Shown here: in pieces, positions 8,210 through 15,397 of the stretch
Layout: each line of letters opens with the position of its first letter
How positions within the stretch are numbered: position 1 is the stretch's first letter
NCBI GenBank assembly: GCA_904502135.1
Contig: CAJGDE010000026.1
Coordinates: forward strand, 1-19,694
Length of the DNA: 19,694 bases
Direction of reading: 5' to 3'
DNA from: Kiritimatiellia bacterium
GTDB taxonomy: Bacteria > Verrucomicrobiota > Kiritimatiellia > RFP12 > UBA1067
Notes under the pieces: model-generated
Database searches by the model: none
Seen by the model: only the letters and a program-made list of their open reading frames with translations
Told to the model about the DNA's origin: nothing
Program-made: the position numbers and the translations under genes

Positions 8210-9453
8210 TGAATCGCAGAGACTTCTTCAAATCCGCGGCCGCCCTTGCGGCGGTCGGCGGGCTTGCGGGGAAAGACGCGTTCGCCCGTTCCGTCAAGCC
8301 GGCGCCCGGGAATAATCCGATTTGGCTTATGACCTCGGCGCTTGCCTTTGAAAAGGATTTTGACGGCGTTGTGAAACGCGCTCTTTCCGTTGGCGCTCAG
8401 GGTTTGGAACTTTGCGTTTTCCGCTCTGATACAGATCGTAAGGATCATGTCGCCACCCACTTGGATTACAACAACTTTACTCCTGAGACCGCAAGGCGGG
8501 TAATTAACGTTTGTAATGAAACGGGGCTTCGCATTTCTGTCGGCTCGTACGATAATCTCATCGGCGGCGATCCAAGCCAGCAGATTAACAACCAAAACCA
8601 CATTTTAAAGCTCATCCGTATCGCTTCGCTTCTCGGCGGCGATGCGAACGATGTCGTCTGCGGCACGTTTGTGGGCTATGATGTAGGGCTTGGCAATGAA
8701 GAGAACGGCTTTGAAAAGAATCTTCTTAAGTTCAAGAAGGTGTTTCAGCCGATGCTCAACTACGCTAAGTCTCTTGGCGTTACCGTCTGCGTGGAGAACT
8801 GCCCGATGGAGGGCTGGAGGCCTGTTTCGTCTACTGATTGCTATTGCAACCTTCCCGGCTGCTTAGCGGCGCGTAAGCTTATGTACGCCATACTTGACGA
8901 CGACAGCGCTCTTCAGGAGACGTACGATCCTTCGCACGACATTTGGCAGCATATCGATCCGAGCGATGTTATTAACGCGATGGATTTCAAGAAACTCCGC
9001 CGCGTTCACATCAAGGGTACGCGCAACTTCCCCAACGACAGCGAGGCAATTCATTGGGGGCGCTTGTTTCCGATGCAGAATGTTGATATCGCTCTTGCGA
9101 AAAAGGCCGGAGTTCCTCTTGCCGCTCACGAGTGGGATCGTCTCAATTACGAACCGCGTCTTCCAGGCTTCGGCGGCAGCGACAGCTGCGATTGGACGAA
9201 GTTCCTTGAAACGCTTATGGCCAAGGGCTACAAAAATCCCTTCGTCATCGAGAATGAAGGTTCGAATTCTTCGCACACGGGCAATATCGGTGCGACGATG
9301 CAGGGCTTCAAGGCAACGATACTGAATACGGCTCCCGCCATTTGGCCATTAGGTCCCAATGGCTACGAGTTTGACAAGAAGTCGCTTAAGCCGATGACCG
9401 ATGCCTACTGCAAGAAGAATATTCCGGTAGTAACCATCGACAAGCTTTCGTAA
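8209..9453 (+). CDS. Tat-exported TIM-barrel sugar isomerase/epimerase-like protein
   Basis: This 414-residue protein belongs to the xylose isomerase-like TIM-barrel (AP endonuclease 2) superfamily, whose members isomerise, epimerise or eliminate sugars using one divalent metal. The N-terminus is a Tat signal (NRRDFFK, 2-8) with an alanine-rich core and a probable signal peptidase I site near AFA-R (24-27). Candidate metal and acid/base residues fall on consecutive strands: E196 (VENCP), D240 and H243 (YDPSHD), H267 (HIKGT), H307 (AHEWD) and E348/E350 (VIENEG). The start codon overlaps the previous stop, so it is coupled to the QKP oxidoreductase. It is longer than its downstream relative and carries an extra stretch after the barrel. 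In related exported operons such barrels work on 3-keto sugars; the reaction here is not proven. Confidence 0.82.
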   Translation: MNRRDFFKSAAALAAVGGLAGKDAFARSVKPAPGNNPIWLMTSALAFEKDFDGVVKRALSVGAQGLELCVFRSDTDRKDHVATHLDYNNFTPETARRVINVCNETGLRISVGSYDNLIGGDPSQQINNQNHILKLIRIASLLGGDANDVVCGTFVGYDVGLGNEENGFEKNLLKFKKVFQPMLNYAKSLGVTVCVENCPMEGWRPVSSTDCYCNLPGCLAARKLMYAILDDDSALQETYDPSHDIWQHIDPSDVINAMDFKKLRRVHIKGTRNFPNDSEAIHWGRLFPMQNVDIALAKKAGVPLAAHEWDRLNYEPRLPGFGGSDSCDWTKFLETLMAKGYKNPFVIENEGSNSSHTGNIGATMQGFKATILNTAPAIWPLGPNGYEFDKKSLKPMTDAYCKKNIPVVTIDKLS

Positions 9454-9461
9454 ATCAAAAT

Positions 9462-9466
9462 AAGGA
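9462..9466 (+). promoter_or_regulatory. Shine-Dalgarno AAGGA deciding the start at 9474
   Basis: AAGGA is 7 bases before the ATG at 9474 but only 1 base before the in-frame TTG at 9468, so only the ATG is usable. Confidence 0.75.
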
Positions 9467-9473
9467 ATTGGAA

Positions 9474-10385
9474 ATGAATATTTCAAGAAGAAACTTTCTC
9501 GGCATGTCGGCTTTCGCCGGCGCTGCAGTTCTTGCGCCGGGATGCTGCTCGCTTTGCTGCGACAAGAGCGCCAAGGTGGGCGTCCAGCTTTACTCAATCC
9601 GCAAGTACATTAAAGATTTCGGCATTGAGAAGGCTCTCGCCGATGTAGCCGCTATCGGTTACAAGGGCGTTCAGTTCGCGGGCTACTGGAACAAGAGCGC
9701 CAAGGAGCTCAAGAAGATTCTCGACGACAACGGTCTTCTCGCCTGCGGAACTCACGTCGGCCGCGATGCGTTTTCGCCTGAGAATTACGCAAAGACCTGC
9801 GAGTTCAACCTTGAGCTTGGCAATAACTTCATCTGCTGCCCGGGCGGCGGCAATATGCCCCCGAAATGGGGCTGGGATGGTTCTGGTGTGCCTACGAAGG
9901 AGTCTGATGACTTCGTCAAGATGCTTTGCGACTACTATAACAAGGCCGCCGAGAATTGCGCTAAGTACGGTTGCTACGTAGGTCTCCACAATCACATGTG
10001 GGAATTTCAGGTCAAGATGAGTGACGGTTCGCTTTACTGGGATTACTTCTTCTCGAACACTTGCAAGGACGTAAAGATGGAACAGGACGTCGGTTGGACG
10101 ACCTGCGCCGGTTTCGATCCGTGCGATCAGTTCAAGAAGTATGCGGGCCGTTCGATCACTCTTCATGCCAAAGAAAACGGCATGGGCAAGAATGTGAAGA
10201 GCTTTGATGCTATTCTCGGTCAGCCCGGAAAGCCAGGCGCCGTTCCTGTCAATTGGGATGCCGTCGCCAAGGCCGCCGATGCTGATGGTGTGAAGTGGTG
10301 GGTTGTAGAGTGTGAGCGCCACGAAGGCACTCTCAATGCAATCAAGCCTTCGTTCGAATTCCTTCGCTCGAAGGGTCGCTGCTAA
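9474..10385 (+). CDS. Tat-exported sugar phosphate isomerase/epimerase-like TIM barrel
   Basis: This 303-residue protein has the same metal-dependent TIM-barrel fold as its neighbour but is compact and lacks the extra C-terminal stretch. The Tat signal is SRRNFLG (4-10) with a hydrophobic core, followed by a cysteine cluster CCSLCC (24-29); C24 sits in a weak lipobox (APGC). Motifs in order: VGVQLYSIRKY (first strand), GTHVGRDAF, GLHNHMWEF (170-178, with H172, H174 and E177), EQDVGWT (203-209, with D205), LHAKENG (230-236, with H231) and VVECERHEG (277-285, with E279/E281). These match the usual Glu/Asp/His/Glu metal shell. It closes the operon and is followed by a strong terminator. Product is inferred as a sugar isomerase, epimerase or lyase acting in the same exported pathway. 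Confidence 0.85.
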   Translation: MNISRRNFLGMSAFAGAAVLAPGCCSLCCDKSAKVGVQLYSIRKYIKDFGIEKALADVAAIGYKGVQFAGYWNKSAKELKKILDDNGLLACGTHVGRDAFSPENYAKTCEFNLELGNNFICCPGGGNMPPKWGWDGSGVPTKESDDFVKMLCDYYNKAAENCAKYGCYVGLHNHMWEFQVKMSDGSLYWDYFFSNTCKDVKMEQDVGWTTCAGFDPCDQFKKYAGRSITLHAKENGMGKNVKSFDAILGQPGKPGAVPVNWDAVAKAADADGVKWWVVECERHEGTLNAIKPSFEFLRSKGRC

Positions 10386-10402
10386 TCACTCACCAAGGAA
10401 AG

Positions 10403-10437
10403 CGCGGCTGATCTTATTGATCCGCCGCGTTTTTTTT
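10403..10437 (+). terminator. Intrinsic terminator of the four-gene Tat operon
   Basis: An 11-base arm at 10403-10413 pairs with 10419-10429 with a single mismatch, around a 5-base loop. Eight Ts follow directly (10430-10437). It lies 17 bases after the last stop and just before the tRNA promoter. Confidence 0.9.
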
Positions 10438-10451
10438 GTGCAAAAACCGTA

Positions 10452-10481
10452 TTGACGCAATGGCCTAAGGTTTGATATACT
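10452..10481 (+). promoter_or_regulatory. Sigma-70-type promoter of the tRNA block
   Basis: TTGACG (10452-10457) and TATACT (10476-10481) are separated by 18 bases and end 17 bases before the first tRNA base. It sits immediately downstream of the terminator of the previous operon. Confidence 0.8.
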
Positions 10482-10498
10482 ATCTTACTCAAAACAAG

Positions 10499-10574
10499 GC
10501 CAGGTTAGCACAGTTGGTAGTGCGGCTCATTCGTAATGAGCAGGTCGGGGGTTCGAGTCCCTTACCTGGCTCCA
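10499..10574 (+). tRNA. tRNA-Thr (anticodon CGT)
   Basis: The 7-bp acceptor stem GCCAGGT (10499-10505) pairs perfectly with ACCTGGC (10564-10570). The D arm GCAC...GTGC, a 5-bp anticodon stem GCTCA/TGAGC around the loop TTCGTAA, and the GGTTCGAGTCC T arm are all present. The anticodon CGT reads ACG. The discriminator is T and the CCA end is encoded in the DNA (10572-10574). Confidence 0.95.
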
Positions 10575-10580
10575 AAGTAT

Positions 10581-10657
10581 GGCGGGAGTAGATCAATGGT
10601 TAGATCAACAGATTGTGATTCTGTGGGTTGCGGGTTCGAGTCCCGTCTCCTGCCCCA
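10581..10657 (+). tRNA. tRNA-His (anticodon GTG) with extra 5' G
   Basis: The anticodon stem ACAGA/TCTGT encloses the loop TTGTGAT, giving anticodon GTG. With the first G at 10581 taken as the histidine-specific G at position -1, the acceptor stem GCGGGAG (10582-10588) pairs with CTCCTGC (10647-10653) including one G-T pair, and C73 (10654) faces the extra G. CCA (10655-10657) is encoded. It is only 6 bases from tRNA-Thr, so both probably come from one precursor. Confidence 0.95.
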
Positions 10658-10672
10658 GAAAGGTGAAAGATC

Positions 10673-11401
10673 GTGACGATCATCGAAGCGCTTATCGATT
10701 TGCAAGAAGTCGACGGAAGAATCCGTGAACTTGAGATTGAAATGAAGGATCTTCCTCGGCGAAAGGCGCTTGAGACAGCTCGTTTAAGTGGTGTCTCTGC
10801 GGATTTACAGGCAGCTAAGGCTAATTATGAATATGCCAATCAGCGCGTAAAGAATTTCGAAGAAGAAGCCAAGGGCCTCAAAGAGAAGGTCATGCAGCTT
10901 AGAACGACGCAGGCCGGGCTTAAGACCAATAAGGAATATCAGCAGTATTCGATTCAGATAGATCTTGTAAGTCACGAGCTTGAAGCGGCTGAAAACAATC
11001 AGATAGCCGCGATGGATCTTTTGCCTTCCGCCGAGGCCCGCATTGCGGAGGCTCAGGCGAAATATGATACAGAGAAAGAAGGCGTTGACAAGTTTTGCGC
11101 AGAGGTCGATGAGCGCATAACCGCCGTTAAAGAAGAGCTTGATTCTTCCATGTCGGAGCGCGCCGAAAAGGTCAAGGCCGTCAACGACCCCAAGTTTATG
11201 CTTTATTACGAAAGGCTGCGCACCAAGCGTTGGCCTGTAGTTGTGCCGCTTACGCATGACGGCGTCTGCGACGGCTGTCATCTCGTTCAGCCGCCTTCCG
11301 TCGGTCAGCTCGCCGATGCCAACGCGAAGAACGGTAAGGAAGACAAGCCTCAATCCATCGTCGCCTGTACGATGTGCGGGCGAATCCTTTACCGCGACTG
11401 A
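10673..11401 (+). CDS. Coiled-coil protein with C-terminal C4 zinc ribbon
   Basis: This 242-residue protein has a long antiparallel coiled coil (about residues 5-185, rich in Glu, Lys, Leu and Ala) followed by a zinc ribbon with CDGC at 199-202 and CTMC at 232-235. This architecture is a widespread bacterial family (CT398-like helical hairpin plus C4 zinc ribbon), thought to act in nucleic-acid or protein-complex scaffolding; its biochemical role is not established. The start is a GTG preceded at 6 bases by AGGTGA. The coding region begins 15 bases after the tRNA-His CCA end and ends 25 bases before rnpB, so tRNAs, protein and RNase P RNA probably share a transcript. Confidence 0.85.
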   Translation: MTIIEALIDLQEVDGRIRELEIEMKDLPRRKALETARLSGVSADLQAAKANYEYANQRVKNFEEEAKGLKEKVMQLRTTQAGLKTNKEYQQYSIQIDLVSHELEAAENNQIAAMDLLPSAEARIAEAQAKYDTEKEGVDKFCAEVDERITAVKEELDSSMSERAEKVKAVNDPKFMLYYERLRTKRWPVVVPLTHDGVCDGCHLVQPPSVGQLADANAKNGKEDKPQSIVACTMCGRILYRD

Positions 11402-11426
11402 GTTTAAGCGCGATCTTTGAAATTTT

Positions 11427-11806
11427 CTGCTGAAGCGACGCGCGTGTGACCGATCGCTGCCTGACGGCAGAGGAAAGTCCGGACTCCACAGGGCGGAGGA
11501 TCCGCTTGTTAAGAGCGGAAGATCGGGGCAAATCCCCGATGATGGAAAGTGCCACAGAAAATAGACAGCCTCGCAAGGGGTGATGGTGAAATGGTGAGGC
11601 AAGAGCTCACCGGCGTTAAGTGAAAGCTTTGCGCGCGGGGTAAACCCTCCTCGGAGCAAGATCGAATAGGAAGCCGACCGGCGGCCCGTCGGGTTGGTGT
11701 CGCTAAAAGACGCCATTAAGGTTTCGGGTAGATCGCTAAGATGAATGATCGGACCTCGATAAGGGGGAACAGAATCTGGCTTATTCGCCGCGTGTCGCTT
11801 CAGCAG
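11427..11806 (+). ncRNA. rnpB: RNase P RNA, bacterial type A-like
   Basis: The RNA component of RNase P removes 5' leaders from tRNA precursors. The P1 helix is formed by CTGCTGAAGCGAC at 11427-11439 and its exact complement ending at 11806. The P4 hallmark GAGGAAAGTCC starts at 11470, the conserved GTGCCACAGAAA is near 11549-11560, GGTAA at 11639-11643 resembles the L15 loop that binds the tRNA CCA end, and the 3' half of the core, ACAGAATCTGGCTT, is near 11770-11782. The length of about 380 bases is normal. The start sits only 25 bases after the zinc-ribbon gene and I see no convincing promoter there. The end lies 22 bases before the MurE-like ATG with no terminator, so processing from a longer transcript seems likely. 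Ends are set by P1 pairing and may be off by a few bases. Confidence 0.95.
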
Positions 11807-11828
11807 AAAGATATTAAGGTAGACGACA

Positions 11829-12959
11829 ATGAAAATCTGGGGTATAACAGGAACGAACGGAAAGACTACGTGCGCGTGGATCACGGCCGAATTTATTCGG
11901 GCGGATCCTTCGCGCAAATGCGCCCTTATCACGACCGTTGAAACTGATACGCTCTCCCGAAAGTTGTATACCGGCTATACGACACCTCCATTGGCGACGC
12001 TTAAGGAGTTGTTTGCCGAGATGCGCCTGAATGGAGCTACCGATTGTGTTATGGAGGTCTCTTCCCACGCTATTCATCAGCGCAGGACAGGCGATACCGT
12101 TTTTTCAGGCGGCGCTTTTACGAATCTTTCGCAGGATCATCTTGATTATCATCGCACGATGGAAGAGTATTTCAGGGTGAAACTCTCGTTTGCTGAGCGT
12201 ATCGCCTCTGCCAGATGGGGAGAAGGCGGGGTCGCTCCTGCGCACCTTGGAAGGAGAGATTTTCCGCCCTATATCGTCTGTTTGGACGGCGATATGGGTA
12301 GAGAAATGTTTAACGCTGTCGGGAACCTTCCTTTGAATGTTATGGGGATAAGTTCCACGTCTTCAAAATTTGATCTTTCCCGTTTGCAGCTTAAAGGAGC
12401 ATATAACCGCTCCAACGTTCTTGTTGCCGCAGCTTTGGCTGAATCAGCTGGAATAAGCCATGACATCATCCAATCTGTCATACCCACGCTTAAGCCGCGT
12501 TGGGGAAGGCTTGAAAATGTTTCTTCCAAGAGCGCGGCTCAGGTTTATGTTGATTTTGCCCATACTCCCGATGGCCTTAAAAAAGTTTTGACAGCTGCAC
12601 GGGAGTTCACCAAGGGCAAACTTTGGGTCGTTTTCGGCGCGGGCGGCGATAGAGATCGCGCAAAGCGCCCTCTTATGGGCAGGGCCGCATCCAGCATAGC
12701 CGATGAGATAGTCATTACAAGTGACAATCCGCGAGGTGAAGAGCCAAAGGCGATTATAGAGGATATTCTATCGGGGATTGAAAACAAAAAGCCGTTTATT
12801 GAGTGCGACAGGCGAAAAGCTATACATTTGGCGCTTTCGTCGGCGGCCGCCGATGATGTCGTTCTCGTCTGTGGCAAGGGTCATGAGACTACGCAGGAAA
12901 TAGCGGGTGAAAAGTATCCGTTTGACGATCGTGAAGAAATCCGCGCTTATGCGCCATAA
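11829..12959 (+). CDS. MurE-like Mur ligase lacking the N-terminal UDP-binding domain
   Basis: MurE adds the third amino acid (often meso-diaminopimelate) to UDP-MurNAc-Ala-Glu in peptidoglycan synthesis. This 376-residue protein starts almost directly at the ATP-binding loop GITGTNGKTT (5-14), which in a full MurE lies about 100 residues in. The rest is intact: TTPP (51-54), EVSSHAI (76-82), HLDYH (104-108), the carbamylated-lysine position K118 (RVKLS), the N-rich LKGAYNRSN segment, DFAHTPDGL (232-240) before the C-terminal domain, GAGGDRDRAKR, and DNPRGEEP (279-286), the DNPR signature of the meso-diaminopimelate-adding type. A weak AAGG precedes the ATG. No upstream frame could hold the missing domain because rnpB ends 22 bases before. 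It could be a compact MurE, a paralogue with another acceptor, or a shortened copy. Confidence 0.85.
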   Translation: MKIWGITGTNGKTTCAWITAEFIRADPSRKCALITTVETDTLSRKLYTGYTTPPLATLKELFAEMRLNGATDCVMEVSSHAIHQRRTGDTVFSGGAFTNLSQDHLDYHRTMEEYFRVKLSFAERIASARWGEGGVAPAHLGRRDFPPYIVCLDGDMGREMFNAVGNLPLNVMGISSTSSKFDLSRLQLKGAYNRSNVLVAAALAESAGISHDIIQSVIPTLKPRWGRLENVSSKSAAQVYVDFAHTPDGLKKVLTAAREFTKGKLWVVFGAGGDRDRAKRPLMGRAASSIADEIVITSDNPRGEEPKAIIEDILSGIENKKPFIECDRRKAIHLALSSAAADDVVLVCGKGHETTQEIAGEKYPFDDREEIRAYAP

Positions 12960-12973
12960 TTAAGGGTAGAAAT

Positions 12974-13225
12974 ATGCCAATTTACGTATATGAGGCGAAG
13001 GATGCCGATCAAGGGTGCGAGAAATGCAAATCGGGCTTTGAGATAACTCAGTCCATAAAAGATGATAAACTAACCCGTTGCCCTGATTGCGGCGCAGAGA
13101 TTTTTCGTGTGATACAAGCTCCTGGTCTGGGCCGATCGAAAACAGACCTTCATTATCGAGCCAAGCGGGCCGGGTTCAACTGCCTTAAGAAAGTTGAAAA
13201 AGGCGAGTACGAAAAAATGTATTGA
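12974..13225 (+). CDS. FmdB-family small zinc-ribbon protein
   Basis: This 83-residue protein opens with MPIYVYEA and has two CXXC knuckles, CEKC (15-18) and CPDC (36-39), the zinc-ribbon pattern of the FmdB/CxxC_CxxC_SSSS family. Members are often called putative regulatory proteins after FmdB of methylotrophs, but their general role is unknown. The C-terminal half (about 45-83) is basic and of the kind often seen in this family. It begins 14 bases after the MurE-like stop with a GGG-containing ribosome-binding site, so it probably shares that transcript. No terminator hairpin is visible after it. Confidence 0.8.
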   Translation: MPIYVYEAKDADQGCEKCKSGFEITQSIKDDKLTRCPDCGAEIFRVIQAPGLGRSKTDLHYRAKRAGFNCLKKVEKGEYEKMY

Positions 13226-13275
13226 ATTTTCCCCCTCGCCATGGCCGTCGCCTCGCATAGAGATTTCGATGCCTG

Positions 13276-13305
13276 TTGACTTCTTTGGCTATACTTGGCT
13301 ATACT
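13276..13305 (+). promoter_or_regulatory. Sigma-70-type promoter of the GtaA-like gene, with duplicated -10
   Basis: TTGACT (13276-13281) and TATACT (13300-13305) are 18 bases apart. A second TATACT lies 10 bases earlier (13290-13295), because the 10-base word TTGGCTATAC occurs twice in a row. Transcription should start about 30 bases before the ATG at 13342. Confidence 0.7.
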
Positions 13306-13324
13306 ATCGGGCGTAGAGTGTAAA

Positions 13325-13332
13325 AAGGAAGG
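13325..13332 (+). promoter_or_regulatory. Ribosome-binding site deciding the start at 13342
   Basis: AAGGAAGG directly abuts the ATG at 13333, too close to serve it, but is 9 bases from the in-frame ATG at 13342. Confidence 0.65.
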
Positions 13333-13341
13333 ATGAATGAC

Positions 13342-15294
13342 ATGGTTACAGCAAATGAACGGCTGATGGCTAAGGGCGCTGCGATGCTCGCGGCGGCGAC
13401 TGCGATTGCCTTTTCGGGGCAGGCGGCGATTCGCCCGCCCGCCGTGCCGCTTGTCTGCGTTGAGCCGCATTTCAGCGTGTGGAGTGCTGCCGACAGGCTT
13501 TATGAGGCGGACACCTCGCACTGGAGTGGTGCGAGGCAGCCGCTTGAGATTCTTTTGCACGCGGACGGCAGGACCTATCGTCTCTGCGGACGCGGCAAAG
13601 GAAAAACGCTTGAGCTTCCGGTTTTGCCGCAGACAGACTGCCGCGTAGGCGCTACGGAGACGGTCTACTGCTTTTCCAACGGGAAGGGGCTGTCTGCCGA
13701 AGTCGCCTTCATGACGCCACGCCTGACGGATGATCTTGACGTGTTTTCGCGTCCCGTCTCCTACGTGACCATTCTCGTTTCTGGCGCCAAAGAGTGGTCT
13801 GTCGATACATCAATCACCGGCGCGTGGGCCACGAATGACGACAAGGCGCTGATGGAATGGGCGACGAATACTGTGGCTGGAGTACGTGATGTATCCGTAG
13901 GACGGATCAATCAGCAGCCGTTTTCGGCAAGCGGCGACAGGAAGCGCGCGAACTGGGGAAGGGTTCATCTTGCTGGGCCTGTACGCGATGGCGCGGTGGT
14001 GCGCTATTTGATCGCATACGACAGCGGGAAGAGCGTTCGATTCTTCGGGAGGGAACTTGTCGACTGGTGGGCGCGAAACGGCAAGTCGTTTGATGCAATG
14101 CTGACGGAGGCAATAGGAGATGCCTCAGCATTATCGGCGAAGTGTCGCACGTTCGACAATCGTTTCCGTTCAGAAATGCTGCGCGTAGGAGGGGAAAAGT
14201 ATGCCGACATCGCCGAGCTCGCATGGCGTCAGAGCTTCGCGGCATGCAAATTCGTTTCAGGGCCGAACGGGGAGCCGTTTATGTTTTCCGCAGAAAACGA
14301 CTCCGGCGGAATGATCGGTACGACAGACGTGTTCTATCCGCAGTTTCCGCATCTTCTCTATTCCAGTCTCGTTCTTGCGAAGGCGACGCTTGCACCGACG
14401 TGCATATACGCAGCCTCAACAAACTGGCCCTACGCCTACGCGCCGCACGACCTCGGGCTCTTCCCCGTTGCGGAAGGCCAGTACTACGGCATGAAGAAGG
14501 GCCAGTCCGTCGGGGGCGGAACGGACGACACTTTTCGGATGCCCGTCGAGGAATGCGGAAACATGCTGATTCTTCTTGCGGCGGTCGCAAAAGCAGAGGG
14601 CAACGCCGATTTCGCTGGCCGCTGGTGGGGCGAGGTAGAGAAGTGGGCGGAGTACCTTGCGCAGTTCGGCTACGACCCCGGCAACCAGCTCTGCACGGAC
14701 GACTTCGCGGGGCATCTTGCTCACAACGCCAACCTTTCGATCAAGTCCATTGTCGCTCTCGCGGCGTTTGCGGAGATGGCGAAAATGCGAGGTGAGGAAG
14801 AAGCCGCCGCGAAGTATCGCGCTCTCGCCGAAGAAATGGTACCGAAATGGATAAAGGCCGCAAAGGGCGGCGCGTACGGAGGTACGCGCATCGCATTCGA
14901 CCGCCCCGGAACATGGAGCCTCAAGTACAACCTCGTGTGGGATCGCGTACTCGGTCTCGGACTCTTCCCGCCGGAAGTCGCCGAGGCTGAGATGAAGACC
15001 TACCGCTTGGTTGCATCGGAATACGGCGTGCCGCTCGACTGCCGTAAGACGTACACGAAAGCCGACTGGATCGTATGGGCGGGAACGCTCACGGGGCGGC
15101 GCGAAGACCTTGAGTTTATGTGCGAGGGGCTTCATCGCTTCCTCTGTGAAACGCCGGATCGAGTTCCGTTCAGCGACTGGTATATGGCCGACAGCGGACT
15201 TTACCGCGCCTTCATCGCCCGAAGCGTCGTTGGTGGAGTGTTCATGCCGGCAGTAGATTTGTCCACAAAGAGGATAAAGAACGCAAAGAGGTAA
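13342..15294 (+). CDS. Exported glutaminase A-like protein (DUF4964/DUF5127/DUF4965 family)
   Basis: After the signal peptide the protein opens with PPAVPLVCVEPHFSVW, the DUF4964 start typical of GtaA-type proteins. It then has the beta-rich DUF5127-like region and an alpha-helical DUF4965/DUF1793-like barrel with GGTDDTFRMPVEECGN and DFAGHLAHNANLSIK. The fungal founder is a glutaminase, but bacterial members are exported proteins often found in glycan-use regions and their substrate is mostly untested; a toroidal alpha-helical glycosidase-like role is equally possible. The ATG at 13342 is preferred to the one at 13333 because AAGGAAGG (13325-13332) is then 9 bases away instead of adjacent. 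The resulting N-terminus has a basic segment, an alanine-rich core and a possible cleavage site near GQAA-I. At about 650 residues it is near full length. GC content and codon use look higher than in the preceding genes. Confidence 0.8.
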   Translation: MVTANERLMAKGAAMLAAATAIAFSGQAAIRPPAVPLVCVEPHFSVWSAADRLYEADTSHWSGARQPLEILLHADGRTYRLCGRGKGKTLELPVLPQTDCRVGATETVYCFSNGKGLSAEVAFMTPRLTDDLDVFSRPVSYVTILVSGAKEWSVDTSITGAWATNDDKALMEWATNTVAGVRDVSVGRINQQPFSASGDRKRANWGRVHLAGPVRDGAVVRYLIAYDSGKSVRFFGRELVDWWARNGKSFDAMLTEAIGDASALSAKCRTFDNRFRSEMLRVGGEKYADIAELAWRQSFAACKFVSGPNGEPFMFSAENDSGGMIGTTDVFYPQFPHLLYSSLVLAKATLAPTCIYAASTNWPYAYAPHDLGLFPVAEGQYYGMKKGQSVGGGTDDTFRMPVEECGNMLILLAAVAKAEGNADFAGRWWGEVEKWAEYLAQFGYDPGNQLCTDDFAGHLAHNANLSIKSIVALAAFAEMAKMRGEEEAAAKYRALAEEMVPKWIKAAKGGAYGGTRIAFDRPGTWSLKYNLVWDRVLGLGLFPPEVAEAEMKTYRLVASEYGVPLDCRKTYTKADWIVWAGTLTGRREDLEFMCEGLHRFLCETPDRVPFSDWYMADSGLYRAFIARSVVGGVFMPAVDLSTKRIKNAKR

Positions 15295-15334
15295 TAGGGG
15301 TTGAAGAAGAAAGTTCCATTTTTAGTTTCAAGGG

Positions 15335-15356
15335 GCGACGGGAGAAGTCTTGTCGC
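15335..15356. terminator. Weak hairpin between convergent genes
   Basis: A 9-bp stem including two G-T pairs (GCGAC paired with GTCGC at its base) closes a GAAG loop between the convergent GtaA-like and regulator genes. No T-tract follows on either strand, so a terminator role is only suggested by position. Confidence 0.3.
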
Positions 15357-15369
15357 ACAGGTCACGGAT

Positions 15370-15397
15370 GGGAAGAGGGAAAAGGGAATGGGGAACT
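15370..15397. repeat. Heptad array, GGGAANN x4
   Basis: Four head-to-tail 7-base units start at 15370, 15377, 15384 and 15391, all GGGAA followed by two variable bases (GA, AA, TG, CT). The last unit overlaps the stop codon of the regulator gene, which is read from the other strand (CTA at 15396-15398). Confidence 0.8.

Noticed and set aside
10805..11932. 375-codon open frame on the minus strand
   Set aside because: It runs antisense to the zinc-ribbon gene, rnpB and the start of the MurE-like gene and shows no recognisable domain.
13226..13275. Terminator after the FmdB-type gene
   Set aside because: A run of Cs and some short complementary words are present, but no stable hairpin followed by Ts.
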